The notes: a model not told the origin generated them from the letters alone. Counted from the first letter of the stretch, positions 1 to 9,305 are shown. The stretch is 64,000 bases of DNA from Amphibacillus sp052055485 (GCF_052055485.1 NZ_CP197171.1:3720001-3784000); one strand, 5' to 3'. Made by a program: numbers and translations.

Positions 1-45
1 TTTCTTATTCTGAGTCCCAAGTTTACGACGGTTATCTGTGATAAA
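1..45 (+). repeat. Mosaic intergenic repeat, right end only (copy A)
   Basis: This is the right-hand end of the repeat family described at 5338-5720. It carries the tail of the hairpin module (CTTATTCTGAGTCCCA) joined directly to the conserved right end (ACGGTTATCTGTGATAA). The rest lies outside the window. It abuts a weak hairpin at about 48-102 that lies downstream of the leftward IscA-like gene. Confidence 0.7.
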
Positions 46-154
46 AAAAGACCTCTTCAATAAATAATTTGTAAAAATCATCCATCGAAGAGACCCTTTT
101 TAATAAAGCTGTCTATATGCTTTAAAAACTTTATTTACTTCTATCGAGAAGCCC

Positions 155-514
155 TTAACAATTCTCTGGTATTCCCTCTCGTTCTTTTGCTTTGAAAGAG
201 GAGCCACAACCGCAGGATACAATAGCATTTGGATTATCGATCGTAAAACCGCCGCCCATCATATTCTGTTTAAAATCAATCGTTGTGCCTTCAATAATGG
301 GGAGATCTTCTTTTCTTATCGTGACTGGAATATCATTCATTTGATCAATATAATCTAACTGTTCATCGAATTCTTGATCAAACCCTAATGAGTAAGACAG
401 ACCACTACATCCCCCGCCTTTGACTCCAAAGCGAAGTCTGAATTGATCATTTTCTTCATGTTTTAGCATTTCTATTATTTGATTTTTAGCTTGTTCGGTA
501 ATTTGGAGAACCAT
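155..514 (-). CDS. yutM: Iron-sulfur cluster assembly A-type carrier, HesB/IscA family (YutM-like)
   Basis: A small A-type carrier of about 119 residues, the usual family length. It has the three conserved cysteines: one in GGGCSGLSY near residue 36 and two in the C-terminal SCGCGSSF. GGGFTIDNPNA is also a family signature. A-type proteins receive Fe-S clusters from the SUF scaffold in the cytoplasm and pass them to apoproteins. The SUF operon is about 22 kb away in this window. I place the start at the ATG at 514, nine bases after an AGGAGGG site; a TTG three bases upstream is possible. The gene is monocistronic and convergent with nothing visible on its left. Confidence 0.9.
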   Translation of the reverse strand: MVLQITEQAKNQIIEMLKHEENDQFRLRFGVKGGGCSGLSYSLGFDQEFDEQLDYIDQMNDIPVTIRKEDLPIIEGTTIDFKQNMMGGGFTIDNPNAIVSCGCGSSFKAKEREGIPENC

Positions 515-725
515 CAATCCTTACCCTCCTCATTCTTATTATCAATAAGTATACGCAAAAGCAACGATTAATTCAAATGCAGCGCTCAATCTATTATATG
601 TGTAAACTTCAAACTTATTGTCTATAGTTTATTAAAAAATATTTCCCAAGAAATAAAATCAAATACTTCTTAAAATGATCAATAAATGGTATACTTACGA
701 AAGGAAGAAAGAAAGGAGTAGATGG

Positions 726-950
726 ATGATGCAAGAGCAGGTGCAAGAAGTTTTAAATAAATTACGTCCATTCTTACTACGTGATGGTGGCGATGTTGAA
801 TTAATTGAAGTTGATGAAGGTATTGTACGTCTACGCTTATTAGGAGCGTGTGGAAATTGCCCAAGCTCAACCATTACACTTAAAGCTGGAATCGAACGTG
901 CATTGGTATCAGAAGTACCTGGTGTACGTGAAATAGAACAGGTTGTTTAA
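726..950 (+). CDS. yutI: NifU C-terminal-domain Fe-S carrier (NfuA/YutI-like)
   Basis: A protein of 74 residues consisting of a NifU C-terminal domain. It has the CxxC cluster ligand in GACGNCPSST (about residues 38-47), and the LRPFLLRDGGDVELIEV and GIVRLRLLGACG blocks are typical. It probably carries or transfers a [4Fe-4S] cluster bridged between two subunits. The ATG at 726 is chosen because AAAGGAG lies seven bases upstream; reading back to 675 would add an unlikely basic, aromatic N-terminus without a ribosome site. It is divergent from the IscA-like gene across a 210-base promoter region. Confidence 0.9.
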   Translation: MMQEQVQEVLNKLRPFLLRDGGDVELIEVDEGIVRLRLLGACGNCPSSTITLKAGIERALVSEVPGVREIEQVV

Positions 951-993
951 TAATATTTAATTAGAAAATCTTAGCTTATTATCAAATTTTATC

Positions 994-1079
994 ATGGGGT
1001 GTGTAATCACACTAAAGTAAACTACAAAGTGCTTACACCGCAAGAATAAGTAATTTTTTATTCTGATTCTGAGTCCCAA
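994..1079 (+). repeat. Solo hairpin module of the mosaic repeat
   Basis: About 85 bases match the internal module found twice in the repeat at 5338-5720: GGGG(C/T)GnGTAA near the start, ACACCGCAAGAATAAG, then a GAATAAG/CTTATTC-type hairpin and CTGAGTCCCA. Neither family end is present. It lies just after the NfuA-like gene. Confidence 0.65.
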
Positions 1080-1169
1080 ATATTTTCAATGTCGTTGGGG
1101 AATTCAGACCAACTCCAAATCTTTATCGTGAGAAATATTGTTTAGTTATACAAGTACCGATAATCAAAC

Positions 1170-1210
1170 AGAGACTACCTTAGTATCGACATGATACTGT
1201 GGTAGTCTCT
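1170..1210. terminator. Hairpin at the end of the thr operon
   Basis: A ten-base-pair stem (AGAGACTACC with GGTAGTCTCT) encloses a second short stem AGTATC/GATACT. It lies just 3' of thrB. The T-rich tail is weak on both strands, so termination strength is uncertain. Confidence 0.55.
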
Positions 1211-1233
1211 TATAATTTCGCTTAATAATTTAC

Positions 1234-2121
1234 TTAGCGCTCTACAACAGAAACACCTTGATTTACAGCATCTAAAACTAACCATTTCAAATCAGGAAAA
1301 CTTCTCTTCCATTGTTCGAGATATTGAGTGACCTGTGCTTGAGACGCTAGGGCAATCATGGTTGGACCTGCTCCACTTAAATATAAACCATAGACATGAT
1401 TCATCAATTCCTGCTCAATTTCATCATAATGCGGGATTAATTTTTTTCGATAAGGTTGATGGAAGCAATCCTTCTTCAACATCTCTCCTAAAAGCGGCCA
1501 ATTTTGTTGACAAATAGCGGCAACACTTACATTAGCAACACTACTTGCTCTCACGCTCTCCCCATGTGTAAACTGTTTGGGTAAGATCTGCCGTGCCTCT
1601 TTTGTTTTTAATTCAAAATCAGGAATAATCGTGACAAAAGTAAGATCGTCAATCGGAACACGAATGGTTTCTAGAGTTTGATCAAAATGACCAATGATAC
1701 ACCCGCCTAGTACAGCAGGAGCTACATTATCGGGATGACCCTCAATCTCTGTTGCCAGCAACATCTTTTCATCAGCGGATAAGTTTAATCCCGCTAATTG
1801 ATTGGCTAACTCAATCCCAGCGACAATCGCTGTTGCACTACTTCCAAGCCCTCTCGCTAATGGAATATCACTTTTCAGTTCTACACGGCAAGCAGGAAGT
1901 TCACTTATTTGATACCGTTCTGCAGTCTTTTTAGCCATTTGATAAATAATATTTGACTTGTCAATCGGCAAATGTTTCAAATGATCTGAAAGAGGAATGA
2001 ACGCCCACTCATTTGCTTGCTCAATGGTCAAAGTAAGATATAAATTTAAAGCAATTCCAATTGAATCAAAACCAGCTCCTATGTTAGCGGTTGTTGCTGG
2101 TACTTTTATTTGCCAACTCAT
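1234..2121 (-). CDS. thrB: Homoserine kinase
   Basis: A 295-residue GHMP-family kinase that phosphorylates homoserine with ATP in the cytosol, the step before threonine synthase. It opens with VPATTANIGAGFDSIG and has the GHMP ATP-binding glycine loop PLARGLGSSATA (about residues 88-99). Near the C-terminus is the third GHMP motif, YLSGAGPTM. Its ATG overlaps the thrC stop by four bases, so it is translationally coupled as the last gene of hom-thrC-thrB. Confidence 0.95.
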   Translation of the reverse strand: MSWQIKVPATTANIGAGFDSIGIALNLYLTLTIEQANEWAFIPLSDHLKHLPIDKSNIIYQMAKKTAERYQISELPACRVELKSDIPLARGLGSSATAIVAGIELANQLAGLNLSADEKMLLATEIEGHPDNVAPAVLGGCIIGHFDQTLETIRVPIDDLTFVTIIPDFELKTKEARQILPKQFTHGESVRASSVANVSVAAICQQNWPLLGEMLKKDCFHQPYRKKLIPHYDEIEQELMNHVYGLYLSGAGPTMIALASQAQVTQYLEQWKRSFPDLKWLVLDAVNQGVSVVER

Positions 2122-3179
2122 AATGAAGCACGACCAAGAATTTCCTGCATCACCACTTCATCATCATTTTCGAGTACGGTTGGTTTTATATCACTATACT
2201 CAATCGCTGTGTTTGGATCCTTCAATCCATTACCTGTTAAGACACAGACAACTTTGGAACCTTTCTCCACCTCACCTTGTTCTAATGCCTTAAATAAACC
2301 TGCAATAGAAGAATTAGATGCGGGCTCAGCGAAAATCCCCTCATTTTCTGCCATCCATTGATAAGCAGCGATCATTTGCTGGTCATTAATTTCATCAATC
2401 GTCCCACCAGACTCATCGCGAGCTGTGACTGCTTGTTTCCAACTAGCAGGATTACCGATTCGAATCGCAGTTCCGACTGTTTCTGGGTTTTTAAAAACAC
2501 GATCATGAACGATAGCAGCTGCTCCACTTGCTTCGTAACCCATCATTCTTGGTAGACCCGTTTGCTTGCTTTCATGATACTCCTTAAAACCTTTCCAATA
2601 GGCAGTGATGTTTCCAGCATTACCAACAGGAATAAATAAATAATTTGGTGCTTGACCGAGTACATCACACACTTCAAAAGCTGCTGTCTTTTGTCCTTCA
2701 ATTCGATAGGGATTAACAGAGTTAACAAGAGTAATCTCATCACGCTCAGCTAATTGACGTACAATGCGAAGGGCATCATCAAAATTTCCTTTAATCGAGT
2801 AAATTTCTGCTCCATACATAACAGCCTGAGCAAGCTTACCCTGAGCAATTTTCCCTTCAGGGATAATAATAATTGATCTTAATCCTGCTCTTGCTGCATA
2901 AGCAGAGGCTGAGGCTGAGGTATTTCCAGTTGATGCACAAATCACTGTTTTGGCTCCATCTTCAATTGCTTTTGCGATTGCCATCACCATTCCACGATCC
3001 TTAAATGAACCCGTCGGATTAATTCCCTCAATTTTTGCGTAAGCCTCGATTCCATATTTCTCAGAAATTTTTTCAAGCTTAATTAATGGTGTATTCCCTT
3101 CATGTAAACTAATCATTGGTGTGTTTTCATTTACTGGTAAATATTCTGTGTATTCTTTTATAAGTCCTTGCCAAGCCAT
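2118..3179 (-). CDS. thrC: Threonine synthase
   Basis: A 353-residue fold-type II PLP enzyme that converts O-phosphohomoserine to threonine and phosphate. The PLP lysine lies in NPTGSFKDRGM (about residues 54-64). A serine-rich loop (CASTGNTSASASAYAAR) and a glycine-rich phosphate loop (PVGNAGNITAYW) follow. The length fits the short bacterial form. Its Shine-Dalgarno sequence lies inside the last codons of hom, only three bases away, so the two are coupled. Confidence 0.95.
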   Translation of the reverse strand: MAWQGLIKEYTEYLPVNENTPMISLHEGNTPLIKLEKISEKYGIEAYAKIEGINPTGSFKDRGMVMAIAKAIEDGAKTVICASTGNTSASASAYAARAGLRSIIIIPEGKIAQGKLAQAVMYGAEIYSIKGNFDDALRIVRQLAERDEITLVNSVNPYRIEGQKTAAFEVCDVLGQAPNYLFIPVGNAGNITAYWKGFKEYHESKQTGLPRMMGYEASGAAAIVHDRVFKNPETVGTAIRIGNPASWKQAVTARDESGGTIDEINDQQMIAAYQWMAENEGIFAEPASNSSIAGLFKALEQGEVEKGSKVVCVLTGNGLKDPNTAIEYSDIKPTVLENDDEVVMQEILGRASL

Positions 3180-3182
3180 TAA

Positions 3183-4475
3183 CTATTCCTCCCCATCAAC
3201 TCTGTAGTGACTGATTAAACGTTCAACTACAGTTAAATCTTTTAATGCTTGTAAGCTTTTTAATAATTGTTCCTGACTAATCTGGTGCGTGATCATGACA
3301 ATCTCTGCACGGCCTTTCTTTTCTGCTGGTAATTGCAAAATTTTCGCAAAGCTAACATCGTGATCAGAAAAAACATTCGTAATTTCTTGAAAAGCACCAG
3401 CTTGGTCTTCAACAGCTAATCGAATAAAATGACGTGAAAATTTCTCAGCATCTACTTTTAGCTTACGTTCAAATTGTGGACTAATGTATGAATGACCGCT
3501 TATACCTAAACGAATATTGCGGATCACTTCCATAAGATCGGAAACAACTGCTGTAGCTGTTGGCAGACTACCAGCACCTGGACCATAGAACATCGTCTCA
3601 CCAACTGCCTCACCATGTACAAAAACAGCATTAAATTCATTATTGACAAGTGATAAGGGGTGATCTTTGGGTAACAAAATCGGCTCCACGGTTACTTCAG
3701 CTTTATAATCATTTATGGAAGCAATTCCAATCAATTTAATAATATACCCCAAACTTTTGGCAAAATTAATATCCTCTTGGTTGACTTGCCGAATCCCTTT
3801 AACGGTAACATCATCAAGATTCAGTTCCATTTTAAAAGCTAGATTTGCTAATAAAACCATCTTTCTTGCAGCATCTAATCCATCAACATCTGCACTTGGA
3901 TCAGCTTCTGCAAAGCCTAATCTTTGTGCTTCTTTTAGGACATCATCAAAGGCTAAACCTTCTTGGGTCATTTTGGTCATGATGTAATTTGTTGTTCCAT
4001 TCACAATACCCATTATTTTTTCAATATGATCAGATGCTAAACCATCAGCAAGTGTTCGAACAATGGGGATACCACCGGCAATACTCGCATCATAAAGAAT
4101 ATCACAATGATTTTCTTTTGCTAAACGAAGCAGCTTCTGACCATACAATGCCATTAAATCTTTATTTGCCGTCACAATGTGCTTTTTATTTTTTAAGGCA
4201 CGCTCAAGTAATTGATTCGTTCCTTCGATCCCACCCATTACTTCTACAATGACTTCAATTTCTTCATCATTAACTAATTCATCAGGATCGGCAGTTAGCC
4301 AGTTCATATCAATCACAACATCTCTTGGCTTATCAACATTATTAACTAACACCTTTACGATTTCAACATTGCAGCCCAACATGTGTCTTATTCTCGCTTT
4401 ATGATCCTTCAAAACCTTTACTACCCCAGTACCAACGGTTCCTAGACCACATAATCCTATTTTCACCGTATCCAT
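3183..4475 (-). CDS. hom: Homoserine dehydrogenase with C-terminal ACT domain
   Basis: A 430-residue NAD(P)-dependent enzyme that reduces aspartate semialdehyde to homoserine, the branch point for threonine and methionine. The N-terminal Rossmann motif is GLCGLGTVGTGV. The catalytic region holds NGTTNYIMTKM and GFAEADPSADVDG. From about residue 350 the sequence reads as an ACT domain (RLAVEDQAGAFQEI), a likely site of threonine feedback. GGGGGAGG lies seven to eight bases before the ATG. It is first in the hom-thrC-thrB operon. Confidence 0.95.
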   Translation of the reverse strand: MDTVKIGLCGLGTVGTGVVKVLKDHKARIRHMLGCNVEIVKVLVNNVDKPRDVVIDMNWLTADPDELVNDEEIEVIVEVMGGIEGTNQLLERALKNKKHIVTANKDLMALYGQKLLRLAKENHCDILYDASIAGGIPIVRTLADGLASDHIEKIMGIVNGTTNYIMTKMTQEGLAFDDVLKEAQRLGFAEADPSADVDGLDAARKMVLLANLAFKMELNLDDVTVKGIRQVNQEDINFAKSLGYIIKLIGIASINDYKAEVTVEPILLPKDHPLSLVNNEFNAVFVHGEAVGETMFYGPGAGSLPTATAVVSDLMEVIRNIRLGISGHSYISPQFERKLKVDAEKFSRHFIRLAVEDQAGAFQEITNVFSDHDVSFAKILQLPAEKKGRAEIVMITHQISQEQLLKSLQALKDLTVVERLISHYRVDGEE

Positions 4476-4784
4476 TTTAACGCCTCCCCCTTGTATTTAT
4501 CCAGTGAACAAATGTATATCTATTGAGGACATTATACCTGTTGCTTGTATTAGATTCAAGATTAAATTAACATAAATTTCAGAAAAAAGTGAAAATGACT
4601 TATCGCTTATTATATGTCTTATCGTCAAGCAATTTCAATATCTTTTTTATTTTATTCATGATATAGTCTGTAATAACAAAGAATAATCTTTAACCTGATC
4701 AACATGAACTAGTAAATGATTTGAAAAAATCCATTTTTCTAGCTATGATTGATACTAAATTATTCAGAGATGGGATGGAGTTAT
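4476..4784. other. Divergent promoter region between hom and yutG
   Basis: About 310 AT-rich bases without a supported gene, holding the promoters of hom (leftward) and the phosphatase gene (rightward). I looked for a T-box or other leader and saw no convincing conserved element. Confidence 0.5.
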
Positions 4785-5294
4785 ATGTCAGAGCAAAACC
4801 CTAAAACAGATCTAGAAAAAAAAGCACGCGATTGGATTAAAGAACGTGGTGTAACACTTCAAGATATTGCTGAACTCGTTTACTATCTCCAATCACCTTA
4901 TCATGATGTTCTAAAAATGGAAGATTGTCTTGAAAATGTCGATAAAGTATTAAGTAAAAGAGAAGTTCAAAATGCTGTTATAACAGGGATTCAACTTGAT
5001 GTCCTAGCTGAGCAAAATCAACTTGTCACTCCGCTTCAAGAAACGATTAGCACTGACGAAGGACTATACGGGGTAGATGAAATCATTGCTTTATCCATCG
5101 TCAATGTTTATGGCTCAATTGGGTTTACGAATTATGGCTATATTGACAAACAAAAGCCCGGTATTCTTGAAAAGCTAAATGATAAATCAAGCGGGGAATG
5201 TCATACCTTTCTTGATGATATCGTGGGTGCCATTGCAGCTGCTGCCTCAAGTCGCCTTGCACACGGCGTAGCTAACGATGAAGAACTTGATTAA
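4785..5294 (+). CDS. yutG: Phosphatidylglycerophosphatase A family protein (YutG-like)
   Basis: A 169-residue protein related to PgpA, which removes phosphate from phosphatidylglycerophosphate in membrane lipid synthesis. Family features are the RDWIKERGVTLQDIAELVYYLQ start, DEIIALSIVNVYGSIGFTNYG, and a C-terminal GECHTFLDDIVGAIAAAASS block with acidic residues suited to metal binding. The ATG at 4785 follows a GATGGAG site; a start 36 bases upstream has no ribosome site. Family assignment is good; activity is inferred from relatives. Confidence 0.85.
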   Translation: MSEQNPKTDLEKKARDWIKERGVTLQDIAELVYYLQSPYHDVLKMEDCLENVDKVLSKREVQNAVITGIQLDVLAEQNQLVTPLQETISTDEGLYGVDEIIALSIVNVYGSIGFTNYGYIDKQKPGILEKLNDKSSGECHTFLDDIVGAIAAAASSRLAHGVANDEELD

Positions 5295-5337
5295 AATTAC
5301 CATGATTAGTTATTGAATTAAGCTTCATAAGCTAGAC

Positions 5338-5720
5338 TGATAAAACGAAACTTCAATCAGTGGGAGTTGGGCCTACAGGATGTAGGTCATGCATATGGTT
5401 CCGGTGGGGCGAGTCATCACACAAAGGAAAGCTACGAAGTATTTGCATCGCAAGAATAAGTGTCTTACTTATTCTGAGCCCCAGTCCCAAGTCCTTTCGA
5501 TGGGGCGAGTAACCGCACGAAGGAAAGCTACGAAGATTTTACACCGCAAGAATAAGTGGTTTTCTTATTCTGAGTCCCAGGACGTCGTGATCTTAGTCTG
5601 TATCCCTTAATACCCACTGATTGTTAAGGAACACAAGCTAACGTCTTCGCGTCCTGCGAAAACGCTTGTGTGACCAACGTCGGGTTGCCCCGAGTTTTAC
5701 GGACGGTTATCTGTGATAAA
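5338..5720 (+). repeat. Mosaic intergenic repeat, full copy B
   Basis: This 383-base element fills the gap between two convergent genes. The left block starts AAACGAAACTTCAATCAGTG and continues to about 5392. Two tandem copies of an 80-base hairpin module follow (about 5403-5486 and 5498-5577), each ending in an inverted GAATAAG/CTTATTC and TGAG(T/C)CCCA. Next comes a block (about 5578-5658) containing CCCACTGATTG, the inverse of part of the left block. The right block ends GGTTATCTGTGATAA, itself a TTATC/GATAA inverted repeat. Open frames inside it look fortuitous. Confidence 0.85.
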
Positions 5721-5726
5721 GCTTAG

Positions 5727-5768
5727 AAAAACTCGTATTCATCTGTCCTTTAATGAATACGAGTTTTT
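5727..5768. terminator. Bidirectional terminator
   Basis: A perfect 16-base-pair stem (AAAAACTCGTATTCAT and its inverse) with A and T runs at the outer ends. It can end the leftward YutD-like gene and rightward transcription. It begins seven bases after the right end of repeat copy B. Confidence 0.85.
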
Positions 5769-5806
5769 CTTACCCACTAATATGTAAAAATGAAATACTT
5801 TTTAAG

Positions 5807-6091
5807 TTATTGAACGATTCGCTTAACAATAAAATAGGCACAACCAAAATTACAGTATTCATATAAATAATCATCAATTGCACTTGCCTTCGTATCAAAA
5901 CTCGCCTTTGTGCTTTGATCATCAAAAAATCCCTTTAATCTCAATTGCTCATAGCCCCAATCACCTACAATAAAATCATACTTTGCTAGTATATCGCTAT
6001 ATCGTTCAACAAAAGCTTTTTTATCAAAACCATTTTTATGATTTTCAATTAATTGATACATATGCCCTTCGATTTCCACCATTTCCATCAT
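5807..6091 (-). CDS. yutD: YutD-like protein (DUF1027)
   Basis: A 94-residue protein matching the YutD family, conserved in Bacillaceae and of unsettled function. Recognisable parts are YQLIENHKNGFDKKAFVERY, YDFIVGDWGYEQLRLKGFF and a C-terminal CNFGCAYFIVKRI with two close cysteines. AAAAGGAG lies nine bases before the ATG. It is divergent from the M23 peptidase gene. Confidence 0.8.
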   Translation of the reverse strand: MMEMVEIEGHMYQLIENHKNGFDKKAFVERYSDILAKYDFIVGDWGYEQLRLKGFFDDQSTKASFDTKASAIDDYLYEYCNFGCAYFIVKRIVQ

Positions 6092-6302
6092 ATAGCTATA
6101 CTCCTTTTAAAAATAATCTCTAGTATTAAATATTTTTAGAAAATGTAAATTCAATGACCTGCTTATTGTTTATTTTAGCACAGAGTAGGGAACTTCAACA
6201 GTCAAGTTAGTAAAAATAATCCTTGGTTCAAACTTCCATTCATTTTTCCAAACAAATATGATCATATTATACTTATAAGCTTTTTCAAAAGAGGTCATGT
6301 TA

Positions 6303-7238
6303 ATGAATAAAATAATTATTTCTTTTCTTCTTATCCTATTATGTATACCTTATCCCGTTTTATCTGCTGAAGAGGTGGATCAAAACAAAGAAAGACAGGC
6401 TTTGTATAAAAAGACAGAGGCACTCACCCAAATTCCTTGGTACTACTTAGCTGCCATTGATCAATACGAGCGCCAGATTAATCGTGATGAACAATTAATT
6501 TCAATTCATTTTCCAGAACACTATTGGTTTGGAGTTACCAATATTAACCACGATCAATCTGAATCATCGATCTTGTTTCACGGTGGATTAGGACTTGATG
6601 GCAATGGAGATGGAACAGCGAATCCTGAGGATCCTGAAGATCAACTCTATACCCTGGCAAATTATTTATTAAACTACGGGTTAACTGAACCTCAAATCCA
6701 TCAAGCCATATGGGACTTTTACCAACGACCTTTGGCTGTTAAAACCATTAAACAAAATGCCAAAATTTATCGCACATTTAAAACAACAGAACTTGATGAA
6801 ACAACCTTCCCCATTCCTAAACATTTTAATTATAGTTATCGTAGTACATGGGGTGACAGACGAGGTTTTGGCGGTCGGCGCATCCATGAAGGAACTGATA
6901 TTTTTGCAGGCTATGGGACTCCTGTTAGAGCAACCACATACGGAACGATAGAAATTAAAGGTTGGAATCAATATGGCGGATGGCGTATCGGCATTCGAGA
7001 CCTTAATAATATCTATCACTATTTTGCTCATCTTAATGGGTTTGAGGCCGAATTAGAAGTAGGAGATATCGTCACACCAGGTGATGTGATCGGTTATGTA
7101 GGATCAACTGGATATGGGCCACCAGGTACTTCCGGAAAGTTTCCACCCCACCTCCATTACGGGATGTATAAAGATAATGGAGAAAACCAATGGGCATTTG
7201 ACCCTTATTCATCATTAAAAAAAGCAGAAAATCAATAG
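6303..7238 (+). CDS. yunA: Exported M23-family (LytM/lysostaphin-type) peptidase, YunA-like
   Basis: A protein of about 311 residues with a hydrophobic N-terminal signal (IIISFLLILLCIPYPVLS, ending before AEE). The C-terminal half is an M23 metallopeptidase domain: HEGTDIF supplies one His and Asp, YHYFAHL follows, and HLHYGMY is the last zinc motif. All expected metal ligands are present, so endopeptidase activity on peptidoglycan outside the membrane is likely. The middle (about 60-180) is the YunA-specific helical part. I prefer the ATG at 6303, eight bases after GAGG, over the one at 6297. Confidence 0.85.
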   Translation: MNKIIISFLLILLCIPYPVLSAEEVDQNKERQALYKKTEALTQIPWYYLAAIDQYERQINRDEQLISIHFPEHYWFGVTNINHDQSESSILFHGGLGLDGNGDGTANPEDPEDQLYTLANYLLNYGLTEPQIHQAIWDFYQRPLAVKTIKQNAKIYRTFKTTELDETTFPIPKHFNYSYRSTWGDRRGFGGRRIHEGTDIFAGYGTPVRATTYGTIEIKGWNQYGGWRIGIRDLNNIYHYFAHLNGFEAELEVGDIVTPGDVIGYVGSTGYGPPGTSGKFPPHLHYGMYKDNGENQWAFDPYSSLKKAENQ

Positions 7239-7254
7239 TTATCAATTCATTTAA

Positions 7255-7294
7255 AATAAGCGTTGTAAAGAGAAGATTCTTTACAACGCTTATT
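7255..7294. terminator. Bidirectional terminator between yunA and the NSS operon
   Basis: A perfect 16-base-pair stem, AATAAGCGTTGTAAAG with CTTTACAACGCTTATT, lies between two convergent units. The T/A runs are short. Confidence 0.75.
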
Positions 7295-7305
7295 GCTAAG
7301 CAAAA

Positions 7306-7404
7306 TTATTTGGCAGACCTAAATGCGTGTAAAATACTAAATGCTAATCCACCCCAAATAATTAACATTCCGATAATCATCATAACTATTGCTGATGCTG
7401 ACAT
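7306..7404 (-). CDS. metS: MetS-type small subunit of the NSS amino-acid importer (32 aa)
   Basis: A 32-residue single-span membrane peptide. It starts MSASAIVMMIIGMLIIWGG and ends in a basic tail HAFRSAK. This matches the MetS-like small subunits that accompany some neurotransmitter:sodium symporters; MetPS of Corynebacterium imports methionine and alanine and needs both parts. AAAGGGG lies about six bases before the ATG. It starts 17 bases after the large subunit stop on the same strand, which strongly supports the call despite its size. Confidence 0.85.
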   Translation of the reverse strand: MSASAIVMMIIGMLIIWGGLAFSILHAFRSAK

Positions 7405-7421
7405 TTTTCCACCCCTTTAAA

Positions 7422-8894
7422 TTACTTTTCGTTTGGCCATTTTTTCATTGTGATCAGAACACCAAATACCATTGCGCCAATAACAACCGTCCAGCCAAAG
7501 TTAAACAAAAATTCTCTTGGGTAGCCCATATACTCACTTGTCATGTCTGTCCTTAAGTTTTGAATCATCATATAACCTAAAACAAGTGGTGTCACAAAAC
7601 GCAGTGAAAACTTCCACCATGGTCCAAGTAAAATATCTGACACACTGTCAGCATGGGCTTGTAAGTTATCCAATTCACGCACATACCAAGCAATCCCGAC
7701 TACTTCTATTAAACCGACTAAAGCAATTCCATAGTTATTAATGAAATAGTCGATGGTATCAAGCAAAGTCAAGCCACCTTGTGTCGCATACAATAATGAA
7801 CAGATAGTAGCTAACCCAACCCCTACTAAAACTGAAGTACGCCGTGAAATATTAAACTTTTCCTGTAAACCAGCAATATACGTTTCAGATATTGATACCA
7901 TTGATGACAACCCTGCTAAAACAAGTGAAGCAAAGAAGAGAAAGCCAAACAGAGCTGAAGCAGGCATTTGACTAATAATCTCAGGAAAAACCATAAATGC
8001 TAAACCAATTCCTCCTTCAACAACCTCTGAAATTTCTTGGCCTGTTTGGGTTGCCATAAAACCAAGTGCTGCGAAAACCCCAATACCAGCTAACAGCTCA
8101 AAAGAAGAATTAGAGAAACCAGTAATAAAAGCATTATTGGTAATATCCGATTTTTTTGGTAAATAAGATGAAAAAGTAATCATAATGGCAAAACCAATCG
8201 ATAAACTAAAGAAAATTTGTGAATAAGCCGCAACCCATACAGAGCCATCCATAATTGAAGACCAATCAGGAGCAAAAAAGGCATTTAATCCCGATAACGC
8301 ACCTGGTAGTGTGACAGCACGGATAACAATTAATAAAAAACACACTAATAAGAGTGGAATACAAATTCGATTAGCTAATTCAATCCCTTTTTTAACTCCT
8401 CTAAATAGGATAATAAAGACAACTACCCAGATTAGGATCATTGGAATCAATACACTCGGCACAACTGAACCAAATACTCCTGGATCTGTCCCATTTAAAA
8501 ATTCATTAACAAAAAATGACTCAGGATTACTTCCCCATGCTTGTGAAAAGGAAAAGTAAGCGTACATACTTGCCCATGCCACAATAACTGGGTAATAAGT
8601 AGAAATAACAAATGAAATGGCGACTTGCCACCAACCGATCCATTCCATTCCTCCACTTATCCGTTTAAAGGCTCTTGGTGATGAACTGCGATATTTATGC
8701 CCAATGGTAAATTCCATGATGAGCATTGGTATTCCCGCCGTTAGTAGAGCAAATAAGTAAGGAATAAAAAAAGCACCCCCACCATTTTCATACGCAACAG
8801 CTGGAAAGCGCCAAATATTTCCTAAACCAATTGCGGAACCCATTGCTGCTAAAAGGAATCCTAAACGAGATCCCCATTGCGATCTATTTTCCAT
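7422..8894 (-). CDS. Sodium-dependent transporter, neurotransmitter:sodium symporter (NSS) family
   Basis: A 490-residue membrane protein with about 12 predicted spans. The N-terminus SRLGFLLAAMGSAIGLGNIWRFP is the TM1 substrate and sodium site of the family. TM6-like FFSLSIGFAIMITFSSYLPK and TM8-like sequences are present. It probably takes up an amino acid with Na+; pairing with a MetS-type subunit suggests methionine or alanine, which is inference. The ribosome site AGGAGG is about eight bases before the ATG. Confidence 0.85.
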   Translation of the reverse strand: MENRSQWGSRLGFLLAAMGSAIGLGNIWRFPAVAYENGGGAFFIPYLFALLTAGIPMLIMEFTIGHKYRSSSPRAFKRISGGMEWIGWWQVAISFVISTYYPVIVAWASMYAYFSFSQAWGSNPESFFVNEFLNGTDPGVFGSVVPSVLIPMILIWVVVFIILFRGVKKGIELANRICIPLLLVCFLLIVIRAVTLPGALSGLNAFFAPDWSSIMDGSVWVAAYSQIFFSLSIGFAIMITFSSYLPKKSDITNNAFITGFSNSSFELLAGIGVFAALGFMATQTGQEISEVVEGGIGLAFMVFPEIISQMPASALFGFLFFASLVLAGLSSMVSISETYIAGLQEKFNISRRTSVLVGVGLATICSLLYATQGGLTLLDTIDYFINNYGIALVGLIEVVGIAWYVRELDNLQAHADSVSDILLGPWWKFSLRFVTPLVLGYMMIQNLRTDMTSEYMGYPREFLFNFGWTVVIGAMVFGVLITMKKWPNEK

Positions 8895-9305
8895 ATATAT
8901 ATCCTCCTAAAAAAAGAATATTCTGACGATTAAAAGAACTCTATTTGCTTGTCCTTTTGAGTGAATACACTAGTTTTATTTATACTATCATTTCTCGACA
9001 AAATCTATTCCTTTCTAACAGTATAAATAAAGACATGCCATTAATCGTTCAAATATTTATTTTTTTCTGACATTTAACGATTATATCTATTGTTCAGCCT
9101 TCTGTCAAAGAATATTTTGTGAACTTTTATTTACTTCTTTGTATAAATAGTAACATGCAAGTTGTTTTATTTGATCTTATGCTTTGTTAGTTTTTTTGAA
9201 TATCTTCACCCTTTAAAGACACATCGTGTTACCTTACCTTATTTTTTGGTATAATAAAATAAATATGTTTCAATTTTTTTGATAAAGAAATAGTGAGGTG
9301 AATAG
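8895..9305. other. Divergent promoter region between NSS transporter and ecsC
   Basis: About 410 AT-rich bases hold the two divergent promoters. I found no supported gene, S-box or other conserved leader here. Confidence 0.5.

Noticed and set aside
4476..4784. T-box or threonine-type leader upstream of hom
   Set aside because: No conserved T-box sequence or specifier stem followed by a terminator could be recognised.
5403..5577. Possible CRISPR array from two similar hairpin modules
   Set aside because: The units are about 80 bases with no unique spacers of constant length and no cas genes nearby. They belong to the mosaic repeat.
5389..5610. 73-codon open frame inside repeat copy B
   Set aside because: It is repetitive because it reads through the tandem hairpin modules. 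It has no good ribosome site and no protein-like features.
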